Assembly (NCBI GenBank): GCA_028821815.1
Contig: JAPKEY010000025.1
Location: forward strand, 1-12,702
Length of the DNA stretch: 12,702 bases
From: Candidatus Poseidoniales archaeon
Lineage (GTDB): Archaea; Thermoplasmatota; Poseidoniia; Poseidoniales; Thalassarchaeaceae
Direction: 5' to 3'
Shown: positions 6,338 through 12,702 of the stretch, piece after piece
How positions within the stretch are numbered: the stretch's first letter is position 1
Layout: the number at the start of each line of letters is the position of its first letter
Program-made: the position numbers and the translations under genes
The notes under the pieces: model-generated
Database searches by the model: none
What the model saw: the letters and a program-made list of their open reading frames with translations, nothing else
What the model was told of the DNA's origin: nothing

Positions 6338-7924
6338 ATGGCGGATGTCGTAGTCGTCGGATCAGGGATTGCCGGTCTATTTGTGGCGACTCGTTGTGCT
6401 AGGGCCGGATTGTCCACATTGGTTGTGACCAAGAAAAATCTCTCCGACTCTTCGACAAATTGGGCCCAAGGTGGAATCGCAGCAGCGATGTCAAATACAG
6501 ATTACAAAGCCCATATCAAGGATACTATCGAAGCCGGTTGTGGCCTCTGTGACCCGAAAATAGTTGAAATGGTTATTCGGGAAGCTGCCGATCGAATTGA
6601 AGATTTGATATCTTCTGGCGTCCAATTTGATTCAAATGAAGATGGGTTTGATTTGACCATTGAAGGTGGACATTCTTCACGGCGAATCCTTCATTCCAAA
6701 GATGCAACTGGCGCTGAAATCGAACGTGCACTGATTGTTGAGGCACGTGCATCCCCCAACCTTGAACTGCTCGAATCACACATGGCTGTCGATTTGATAC
6801 TCAAGGAAAAATCGGCTGAAATCAAGCATATCGCTGGAATTTGGACCCTCACACAGGAAGGTGTTGTGCGAACCATCCCTGCTCAAGCAATCATCATTGC
6901 AACGGGGGGCGCTGGCCATATTTACCGCCAAACCACAAATCCACCTATTGCAACCGGCGATGGTATTGCGATGGCCCACAGGGCAGGAGCTAGTGTTCGA
7001 GACCTGGAATTCGTTCAATTTCACCCAACTGCACTCGCCCTTTCCGACGAGAGACCCTTCCTGATTACCGAGGCCCTGCGTGGCCATGGAGCCGTACTGA
7101 TGACATCCGATGACATGGTGAAATGGAAGATTGAGGGGGGTGACCCTGCACAACACTCTTTCATGCTCGATCACGATTCACGAGGATCATTGGCAACCCG
7201 TGATATCGTTGCTCGTGCTGCGGACCAAGAAATGAAACGAACCGGTGAAAACTGTGTCTGGTTGGTAACATCACATCTTGACAAGCAAGAAATTCGAGAC
7301 CGATTTCCAACCATTCAATCTCGTTTGGAAAAAAATGGATTAGAACTAGGTATCGATGCGCTACCAGTAGCACCTGCCGCCCATTACATAGTAGGTGGTA
7401 TTTCTGTCGATGAAAATGGATTGGCCATGCAAAACCCTACTTGTTCAAATGATTTGCAATACCCCGGTCTATATGCAATTGGGGAGGTGGCCTGTACAGG
7501 TCTACATGGGGCAAATAGACTGGCATCAAACAGCCTATTGGAAGCGGTTGTTTTCTCCCACAGATGTGCGGAGCATGTAATCAAAAATGTCACTGCAGGA
7601 GGGGGTCAAACCGACCTCCCCGAATGGCGTGCAGAGGGGTTGTCTACTCTGGTTGAACATTCACCACTGAGAAGTGACAGAATCGCACTCCAATCGACAA
7701 TGACCGATGATGTCGGCCTGGTCAAAAGAAATGTAAGGTTGCAACGAGCTCAGCGTCGATTGGAATTCCTTCGAGAAGAAGTAGACAAGATCTGGAGAGG
7801 AAGTCTTCCCACTAGGGAGGTCGTCGAATTACGAAATATGATTCATGTTTCGAGATTGGTTACAAGTGCAGCGATAAATCGTAAAGTAAATGTGGGTCTA
7901 CATCACAATCTAGATTGTGATTAA
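6338..7924 (+). CDS. nadB: L-aspartate oxidase (NAD biosynthesis)
   Basis: This cytoplasmic FAD enzyme oxidises L-aspartate to iminoaspartate, which NadA condenses with dihydroxyacetone phosphate to form quinolinate. The 528 residues match the family's usual length of about 530-540. Visible features are the FAD-binding GSGIAG (8-13), STNWAQGGIAA (39-49), EGGHSSRRILH (109-119, including the family Glu), FAD-contacting ATGGAGHIY (188-196), HPTAL (229-233), the catalytic arginine in ATRDIVARA (R288), AAHYIVGG (347-354) and GLHGANRLASNSLLE (388-402). The key His, Glu and Arg positions are all present, and these separate it from weaker fumarate-reductase relatives. ATG 6338 puts the Rossmann motif at residue 8. 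An in-frame ATG at 6320 is possible; neither has a clear ribosome binding site. The gene stands alone on the plus strand; no nadA or nadC is in the window. It ends tail to tail with panE, overlapping by 4 bases. Confidence 0.96.
   Translation: MADVVVVGSGIAGLFVATRCARAGLSTLVVTKKNLSDSSTNWAQGGIAAAMSNTDYKAHIKDTIEAGCGLCDPKIVEMVIREAADRIEDLISSGVQFDSNEDGFDLTIEGGHSSRRILHSKDATGAEIERALIVEARASPNLELLESHMAVDLILKEKSAEIKHIAGIWTLTQEGVVRTIPAQAIIIATGGAGHIYRQTTNPPIATGDGIAMAHRAGASVRDLEFVQFHPTALALSDERPFLITEALRGHGAVLMTSDDMVKWKIEGGDPAQHSFMLDHDSRGSLATRDIVARAADQEMKRTGENCVWLVTSHLDKQEIRDRFPTIQSRLEKNGLELGIDALPVAPAAHYIVGGISVDENGLAMQNPTCSNDLQYPGLYAIGEVACTGLHGANRLASNSLLEAVVFSHRCAEHVIKNVTAGGGQTDLPEWRAEGLSTLVEHSPLRSDRIALQSTMTDDVGLVKRNVRLQRAQRRLEFLREEVDKIWRGSLPTREVVELRNMIHVSRLVTSAAINRKVNVGLHHNLDCD
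7902..7921. repeat. Perfect 20-bp palindrome on the nadB/panE convergent junction
   Basis: ATCACAATC (7902-7910) is followed by TAGATTGTGAT to 7921, and the 20 bases read identically on both strands, centred on CTAG. It encodes residues 523-528 of NadB (the last codon, GAT, ends at 7921) and touches the panE stop codon. In RNA from either strand it could fold into a hairpin of about 8 bp with a 4-base loop. A bidirectional transcription end point or a protein-binding site are both possible. No T-tract follows on either side. Confidence 0.55.
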
Positions 7925-8880
7925 GTCCCCGTACTCTGCTCAATTCCTTTGACAAGAGCGTGGAGCGTTTGATTCCGCGGCGTAGGGATGCCCAAGGCCT
8001 CACCGCGCTTGACAACCTCCCCACAAATGGAATCGATTTCTGTTTCTCGGCCAGCCATAATATCCTGTAACATGCTCACACGGTTGTCGGCAGTGGCACG
8101 ACAAAGATCTTCAAGTGATTGTGCAAGGTCGAAATCAGCCATTTCAACCCCTTCAGCAGTTGCGATACGAGCGGCCTCCTCCATCGCAGCCAGACCTGTT
8201 TCAAACAGTTCAGGGTGAAGGAGCATCTCCCCGTTCAGGATCCCAGCGATAGCACAAACAGGATTGATGGCCACATTTAGCAACAATTTGGTCCAGATTG
8301 TTTTATTGATTTCTTCAGACCAAAGGGGATTCAAACCGGCTTCATCCAACGCAGACATCAGGCTGTCGACCCGTGGTTCAACTGGTTCAAGATCACTGCC
8401 GATGAATCCACCTAGTTTGATTGTCCCCCGACTGGTCCAGTGAACTTCACCAGGTCCAATTCGAATTGCACCGTGGGTGGTCGATGCACCGAGAACCCGA
8501 TGCTTGCCCACAAAATTTGCCAATTTTTCCATGTGGCCTATTCCGTTAGAAAGACACATTACAAGTCCGTTTAGAGATAATACCTGATCTGCAATTTTGC
8601 ATAGATTAGGGACATCGTAACTTTTCCCGCAAAGAATAGCATAATCAGCCCACCCCTGTAATTCGACGGGTATTTCCTGTAGATTGGTGTCTAGAACAGT
8701 CCAACGATCGGGTGCAAGGGCAATGGTTCGACCATCTGGTGTGTCAAGGAGAAGGCCGACTGCATCGAGAGCTTGTGCGGTTTCTCCACGCGCGCATAGC
8801 AGTACTTCACATCCCGCGCGCGCGAGGCGTGAGGCGACCAAACCTCCAATTGCGCCCACTCCAAGGACAGCCACACGCAT
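7921..8880 (-). CDS. panE: 2-dehydropantoate 2-reductase (ketopantoate reductase)
   Basis: This enzyme reduces 2-dehydropantoate to pantoate with NADPH, a step of pantothenate and coenzyme A synthesis in the cytoplasm. The 319 residues fit the family (about 290-320). The N-terminal nucleotide-binding motif is GVGAIG (7-12). Family positions are visible at K86 (CGKSYDV), N112 (SNGIG), K198 with N202 (IWTKLLLNVAINP), and the C-terminal SMLQDIMAGRETEID (269-283), which carries the substrate-binding Ser and Glu. All expected catalytic residues are present. ATG 8880 is preferred over GTG 8883 because GGATGTGAT sits 5 bases upstream; it makes a TGATG stop/start with the membrane protein gene before it, implying co-translation. 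The 3' end overlaps nadB on the other strand. Other ketoacid reductases share this fold, so the substrate is inferred. Confidence 0.92.
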   Translation of the reverse strand: MRVAVLGVGAIGGLVASRLARAGCEVLLCARGETAQALDAVGLLLDTPDGRTIALAPDRWTVLDTNLQEIPVELQGWADYAILCGKSYDVPNLCKIADQVLSLNGLVMCLSNGIGHMEKLANFVGKHRVLGASTTHGAIRIGPGEVHWTSRGTIKLGGFIGSDLEPVEPRVDSLMSALDEAGLNPLWSEEINKTIWTKLLLNVAINPVCAIAGILNGEMLLHPELFETGLAAMEEAARIATAEGVEMADFDLAQSLEDLCRATADNRVSMLQDIMAGRETEIDSICGEVVKRGEALGIPTPRNQTLHALVKGIEQSTGT

Positions 8881-11363
8881 CACGTATCACATCCATCAGG
8901 GGCGATGCAATGGCTGACCGCGTGTAATATCCAATAATCTGTTGAAGGTTCAAACCACAAGATATTCCGAATTGTATTATTCTCATCGAAAATGTCGATT
9001 CCAGTCTGCCATTCCTCTCCGGGTTGTAGAATGAATGAACTTAGATTCAAATTCGTCTGTACACCGAAGGTCGCACGTTGAACTTCAATGTTCACCGGCT
9101 CATCACCATGATTCCAGATGGACCAAGATGAGTCGATATCCCGACCATACCACGCATCAAGTGATGTCGGCCCGGGATGGAGTTCCAATACTTGCATTGT
9201 TTGACCATTAATGCACTGTAGAAGTACCCCCCTCCCTGGGAATATCAGTGTACCATTCATTGAATGAGCGTTATCTGGATCATATGCCCCTTGGGGAATC
9301 TGAGAAATATTCCAAACCCAAGTGCCATTCTCATCGGTATCTTGCCAATTCGCATTCGCAGGACTTTGGTTTATGTCGAATGGGCAATGCAGAATATCGT
9401 CATCATCTAAGTGTACAAGATAGTACGCATTAGGGAAGGTCGAAGAGGCTGGATATGAACCTTCAAACATCAATGGATGTTGATTTTCAATGTCTAGGCG
9501 CCACTTGATAATCGTGCCATCGTCCATTGTCACAACGAGATTTGGTGCAATCATTCTGTTTAATCCACCATGCAACCCATTGACTGTGCGACCCGCGCCG
9601 AAGACCCCATCGATACAAACTGTATCATTGGTGCCGGAGGCCAAAGGCAAGACCGTGTCACCATCGAAAGAGAAGAGTGGTGACTCAATTGTCAGATTGC
9701 CCGATTGTATCTCATCGAGGAGAATCTCAGTACAATATTGTGGTGCATCTCTATCACCATCCCATGTCCACTGGGGTGCCGCTACTGCAGGTCTAGTCGA
9801 AGGTGAGAAAAGGACTGAATGGCTACGTGGCTCAAGATTTTCCACCCAATGAAGTGTCAGGATGAATGGGGATGATGCCCACATCAGGATATCTGCTTCA
9901 TATCCAATCTCATAGATTTGACCTAAAGATGGACCTATATCTTCGAAGGCGCAATTGCCGATATTGTCGGGATTAGGTTGGTTACAACCCCTCCATTCGC
10001 TCATAACCTCCAAACCAGTGAACGAAACTTGAAATTCAACATCGATAGACACCACACCCTGAGTCTTGAGCGGAAACTCCACCGCCCCAACCACACCAGG
10101 TGTGAAAGATACCTCTGTTGGCCAGTCCGAGGTGTCGAGTCCAGCATCCCAATCATGTAATTCCCCAACGGGCATCAGACCAGGGAATCCGAGTAATAGC
10201 ATTGCGACCATGACTATTCCAATACGGTTTTTTGTACCGTTATCAAATCCGGCTGATTCATTCAATACGAATGGTGGGGCACTTGTTTCAGGACTAAATC
10301 GTCGCCAAGTTCCGATGCCGACCAAAACTAACCATGGCCAAAATCCCCCACTCAAAATCACATAGATGCCTACAGCCAAAACGCCTACGAAAAGCCAAGT
10401 CTGTGTCGAACCCTCTTCCATTTCACCCGGTTCAAGTAGGGCTGAAAGGAGACGATCTCCAGGAAATCCTGGCAATGGAAGCAACAAAATCCAACCCATT
10501 GTACCTAGGGAGAGCCCTGCAAGACCGAGTGGGTGTAACCACACAGAACGGAGGCCCACCTCTTCTGAAGTCAGGAGAAAACTCAACACCAATTCTGACA
10601 ATATGGATGGTTCAACAAGAGGGGGTGCTGTTTCAAACGGGGGTGATATGTTTGAAGTCAACCAATATCCAAGGATTGTTAGAGCCGTTCCTGAAAAAAT
10701 CATTGTTAGTGGAGCGATTAATGAGACGAATGCAAGGGATTTCCGATCCCGAAAAGCAACCAAATCCATTCGCCTTTGGCTGGTGAATCCAATGATTCCG
10801 AATGGCCAAATTGGTACAGCAGGTGTCATCAAAAATGGCACTGCAAGAGGAATATGATGCCCTAAACTCACGCCACTTCGGAGTGCAATTCGTCGACGTA
10901 ACTCACTACCGATGAACATTACAAATACAATCGGTAAAGCAAACCAACAAAATGCTTCAGTCAATAAATTGGGATCTGTCAATTTCAGATTCGGATCTTG
11001 TAGTTGTAACCATGAGGCTCCAGCAAGCGCCAAGAAAAACGTGAACACAACCCATACTACAGATGTTTGACCATTTGAGAGTCCTTCACCTTGAGGTGGT
11101 TCGGGCAGTATCACGAGATCGTACGGACTTCCCTCTTGGATAACCGCAATCCAAGAAAGATCACGCAAGTGCTTATTCAAAGCACTCAAGGCCCCATCTA
11201 CATTGTCTTGGTTGGCAACAAGATTGACCTGCCAACCAATTTCAACATCTGACATTTCTTCAATGATGTTGAACCAACGGCCAATGATACGCTCTAGAAG
11301 AGCCCGATGTGACCATAGTTCCGCATCGATACGGAGGGGTTCAATCGTGTCCGGCTCGCCCAT
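8880..11363 (-). CDS. Site-2-protease-like membrane protein with degenerate active site and large extracytoplasmic domain
   Basis: The 827-residue product is built like archaeal/EGY-type site-2 intramembrane proteases. It has an N-terminal soluble alpha/beta domain (1-95), a hydrophobic helix at about 103-121, and a second at about 134-152 leading into the position of the zinc motif. Then come PIWPFGIIGFTSQRRMDLVAF, matching the family's LGTFGAxxxxxSPIPxR region, a helix pair, and a C-terminal membrane motif. HExxH is replaced by SELRR (153-157), and the NLLPxxxLDGG motif reads LLLPLPGFPGD (293-303). The zinc-ligand histidines and the usual aspartate position are therefore lost, predicting no protease activity. 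Further helices lie near 322-355 and 381-398. Residues about 400-827 form an outside domain rich in beta-prone sequence, with 8 cysteines and several N-x-S/T sites. ATG 11363 has GAGGTG 6 bases upstream. The stop overlaps the panE start. Family assignment is by pattern only. Confidence 0.72.
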   Translation of the reverse strand: MGEPDTIEPLRIDAELWSHRALLERIIGRWFNIIEEMSDVEIGWQVNLVANQDNVDGALSALNKHLRDLSWIAVIQEGSPYDLVILPEPPQGEGLSNGQTSVVWVVFTFFLALAGASWLQLQDPNLKLTDPNLLTEAFCWFALPIVFVMFIGSELRRRIALRSGVSLGHHIPLAVPFLMTPAVPIWPFGIIGFTSQRRMDLVAFRDRKSLAFVSLIAPLTMIFSGTALTILGYWLTSNISPPFETAPPLVEPSILSELVLSFLLTSEEVGLRSVWLHPLGLAGLSLGTMGWILLLPLPGFPGDRLLSALLEPGEMEEGSTQTWLFVGVLAVGIYVILSGGFWPWLVLVGIGTWRRFSPETSAPPFVLNESAGFDNGTKNRIGIVMVAMLLLGFPGLMPVGELHDWDAGLDTSDWPTEVSFTPGVVGAVEFPLKTQGVVSIDVEFQVSFTGLEVMSEWRGCNQPNPDNIGNCAFEDIGPSLGQIYEIGYEADILMWASSPFILTLHWVENLEPRSHSVLFSPSTRPAVAAPQWTWDGDRDAPQYCTEILLDEIQSGNLTIESPLFSFDGDTVLPLASGTNDTVCIDGVFGAGRTVNGLHGGLNRMIAPNLVVTMDDGTIIKWRLDIENQHPLMFEGSYPASSTFPNAYYLVHLDDDDILHCPFDINQSPANANWQDTDENGTWVWNISQIPQGAYDPDNAHSMNGTLIFPGRGVLLQCINGQTMQVLELHPGPTSLDAWYGRDIDSSWSIWNHGDEPVNIEVQRATFGVQTNLNLSSFILQPGEEWQTGIDIFDENNTIRNILWFEPSTDYWILHAVSHCIAPDGCDT

Positions 11364-11410
11364 TGGTCCCACCTCTGTAGGGCTCGCGACCCTTCAACCG
11401 ATATATGACC
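11364..11410 (-). promoter_or_regulatory. TATA-like box and ribosome binding site of the site-2-protease-like gene
   Basis: On the minus strand TCATATATCGG contains a TATA-like core at 11401-11406. A start of transcription about 25 bases downstream, near 11377-11380, leaves a leader of about 15 bases that keeps the GAGGTG ribosome binding site at 11370-11375, 6 bases before ATG 11363. This suggests its own promoter, separate from the ATPase operon. The rest of the gap to 11450 shows only small weak inverted repeats. Confidence 0.5.
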
Positions 11411-11450
11411 CACGCTTCACAAAAGTGACGAACAGGATCCAAGGTCCTGC

Positions 11451-12068
11451 TCATTTGTTCTTGAAGCGCTTGAGACGAAACGTCTCTTCCCGCTCCATTT
11501 CTTCAAGACGAAGTTGGATGAAAGACTGCGCTTCTTGCATTTCTGGGATGACCTTGAATTCGAGTGCATTAACTCGACGCTTGGTCGCTTCAATTTCAAC
11601 CAGTAGGCGCTTGAGTGTTGCTTCCATCTCTGCGGCTATGACAATTTTCTCAATGAGTTTGGAATATCCATCTGCTGCTTCGTCAATATATGCCGAACCA
11701 CCGATGAGACCCATGCCACGGTCAAGGATGGTGCTTGTCAGATTAGTACCCTGAACACTTGGAACTACGACACCCATGATATTTCGTGGCTTGACTTCAA
11801 CTTCTGGGTGGTTTGAAATCGCAATGGCTGCGCTCTTGACAGCAAGGCCACCTTCAATCGCGCCAGCCAAACTGATTCCTTGAACCGCCTCTCTGTAGGT
11901 TTGAACAAGGCCTTCTCGAGCCGCAATCATCTCCGAGAGTAGCATTCGGAACTCATGGAACAACCCATCTCGTTTAAGTTTCAGAAGATTGTAACCATTC
12001 TGTGTCTGTTTGATTCGTCGCTTCAGGTTGATGAGTTCGGAACGGGTAGGTTTGATATCCAACGCCAT
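11451..12068 (-). CDS. atpD: A/V-type ATP synthase subunit D (central rotor stalk)
   Basis: Subunit D is the coiled-coil rotor shaft that couples rotation of the membrane ring to the A3B3 catalytic head at the cytoplasmic face of the membrane. The 205 residues match the family (about 200-215). The N-terminal signature MALDIKPTRSELINLKRRI begins the protein, followed by LKLKRDGLFHEF. The N- and C-terminal thirds are heptad-rich helices, and the middle carries NIMGVVVPSV, typical of the family's globular insert. The C-terminal helix (MEATLKRLLVEIEATKRRVNALEF) is also characteristic. The frame is open upstream to 12086, but ATG 12068 has a near-perfect GGAGGTGA at 12074-12081, 5 bases before it. 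It lies 35 bases after atpB, in the usual archaeal B-D order, so both are surely one operon. It appears to be the last ATPase gene here. Confidence 0.96.
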   Translation of the reverse strand: MALDIKPTRSELINLKRRIKQTQNGYNLLKLKRDGLFHEFRMLLSEMIAAREGLVQTYREAVQGISLAGAIEGGLAVKSAAIAISNHPEVEVKPRNIMGVVVPSVQGTNLTSTILDRGMGLIGGSAYIDEAADGYSKLIEKIVIAAEMEATLKRLLVEIEATKRRVNALEFKVIPEMQEAQSFIQLRLEEMEREETFRLKRFKNK

Positions 12069-12073
12069 ACATC

Positions 12074-12081
12074 TCACCTCC
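12074..12081 (-). promoter_or_regulatory. Strong ribosome binding site of atpD
   Basis: The minus strand reads GGAGGTGA, complementary to the archaeal 16S 3' end, 5 bases before ATG 12068. It rules out the upstream in-frame ATG at 12086 as the main start. Confidence 0.85.
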
Positions 12082-12103
12082 TTCAATTAACTAAACAGCA
12101 TGT

Positions 12104-12702
12104 TCACTTCTTTTCAGTGGGATGATATTTGTCAATCCACTTTTGATCAAGACGAACCAGATACTTGGTCGAAATATTCTGCATCAAATCCCAGCATAGG
12201 TCTAGAGTTTCATCAATCGAGCGATCTTCGTCACGACTCTGTCGCAGGAACTTGTCCTCGAAAAGAGCTGAGAAGTCCAACAATTGCTTGTCACGTTCGT
12301 TCAACGCATCTTCACCGACAATGGCAACCAAACCACGCAACTCACGACCTTGGGCGTAACCTGCGTACATTTGGTCAGATACCGATTTGTGATCTTCCCG
12401 AGTTGTCTTCTCACCGATGGTACCACCCATCAATCGTGACAGACTCGGTAGCACGTTAATCGGCGGATAGATACCGGAACCGTGCAACTCACGAGAAATT
12501 ACAATCTGACCTTCTGTAATGTATCCAGATAAATCAGGAATCGGGTGCGTAATATCGTCACCAGGCATGGTCAGAATAGGGAATTGGGTGATGCTTCCCT
12601 TCTTCCCTTTCACCAAACCCGCGCGCTCGTATAGCATGGCCAAATCGGTGTACATGTAACCTGGATAACCACGTCGACCTGGTACTTCTTCACGAGCGGC
12701 AC
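12104..12702 (-). CDS. atpB: A/V-type ATP synthase subunit B, C-terminal part (runs off right edge)
   Basis: This is the regulatory, nucleotide-binding but non-catalytic subunit of the A3B3 head of the archaeal ATP synthase. The frame is open from the window edge to TGA at 12104-12106, giving 199 complete codons. The visible part carries the family stretch AAREEVPGRRGYPGYMYTDLA (split at the edge), LYERAG, SITQFPILTMPGDDITHPIPDLSGYITEGQI, ISRELHGSGIYPPINVLPSLSRLM, the GYAQGRELRGL region and the C-terminal helical domain ending near KWIDKYHP. These distinguish subunit B from catalytic A. The 5' part and start are outside the window. The gene is followed after 34 bases by atpD. Nothing unusual is seen. 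Confidence 0.97.
   Translation of the reverse strand, partial: AAREEVPGRRGYPGYMYTDLAMLYERAGLVKGKKGSITQFPILTMPGDDITHPIPDLSGYITEGQIVISRELHGSGIYPPINVLPSLSRLMGGTIGEKTTREDHKSVSDQMYAGYAQGRELRGLVAIVGEDALNERDKQLLDFSALFEDKFLRQSRDEDRSIDETLDLCWDLMQNISTKYLVRLDQKWIDKYHPTEKK

Noticed and set aside
6240..6338. A 33-codon N-terminal extension of the zinc-motif membrane protein to ATG 6338.
   Set aside because: It would cover the whole divergent promoter region up to the nadB start, shows no family-like sequence, and the first helix with its positive flank fits better with ATG 6239.
8814..8824. Alternating CG run as a Z-DNA-like element.
   Set aside because: Short, and fully explained by Ala/Arg codons of PanE (residues about 19-23).
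11411..11450. Inverted repeat AGGACC/GGATCCT and TCACTTTTGTGA after atpD as an intrinsic terminator.
   Set aside because: The first has a bulge and a 2-base loop, the second only a 4-bp stem with four T. Too weak to call.
10366..11754. Long plus-strand open frames opposite the S2P-like gene and atpD (10366-10857, 11203-11754).
   Set aside because: They are serine/arginine-rich mirror frames of well-supported minus-strand genes, with no family motifs and no ribosome binding site.
1..12702. CRISPR arrays, insertion sequences, tRNA or rRNA genes, phage or defence genes.
   Set aside because: Nearly all bases are in well-supported genes, gaps are under 150 bases, and no repeat array, transposase or cloverleaf-like sequence was seen.

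Overview
This 12.7 kb window looks like chromosomal DNA of a euryarchaeon. The lineage guess is a marine Thermoplasmatota such as Marine Group II/III (Poseidoniales-like); that is inference from gene content and style, not from a marker tree. The archaeal signs are A/V-type ATPase subunits B and D side by side, an SMC-ScpA-ScpB condensin set, an archaeal-type site-2-protease-like membrane protein, AT-rich TATA-like boxes, and ribosome binding sites matching GGAGGTGAT. Genes are tightly packed. The largest gap is about 140 bases, and there are no RNA genes, insertion sequences or CRISPR arrays.

Layout, left to right. Positions 1-5333 (minus strand) hold a condensin operon read smc, scpA, scpB, with overlapping or near-overlapping junctions; scpB runs off the left edge. 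Positions 5334-5474 are the smc upstream region, which contains several inverted repeats. Positions 5475-6239 (minus) encode an unrecognised four-helix membrane protein ending in a four-cysteine zinc-binding-like motif. It diverges from nadB (6338-7924, plus), the only plus-strand gene, which encodes L-aspartate oxidase for NAD synthesis. nadB runs tail to tail into panE (7921-8880, minus; ketopantoate reductase, coenzyme A synthesis), with overlapping stop codons and a perfect 20-bp palindrome on the junction. Upstream of panE and joined to it by a TGATG stop/start is an 827-residue membrane protein (8880-11363, minus). It resembles an archaeal/EGY-type site-2 protease, but its zinc-ligand motifs are lost and it carries a large extracytoplasmic domain. 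The right end holds atpD (11451-12068) and the 3' part of atpB (12104-12702), both minus, part of an A-type ATP synthase operon entering from the right.

Most genes are housekeeping: chromosome organisation, cofactor synthesis and energy conversion. The points most worth following up are the apparently inactive site-2 protease homologue coupled to panE, the zinc-motif membrane protein, the acidic tail on SMC, and the palindromes in the smc leader and at the nadB/panE junction.
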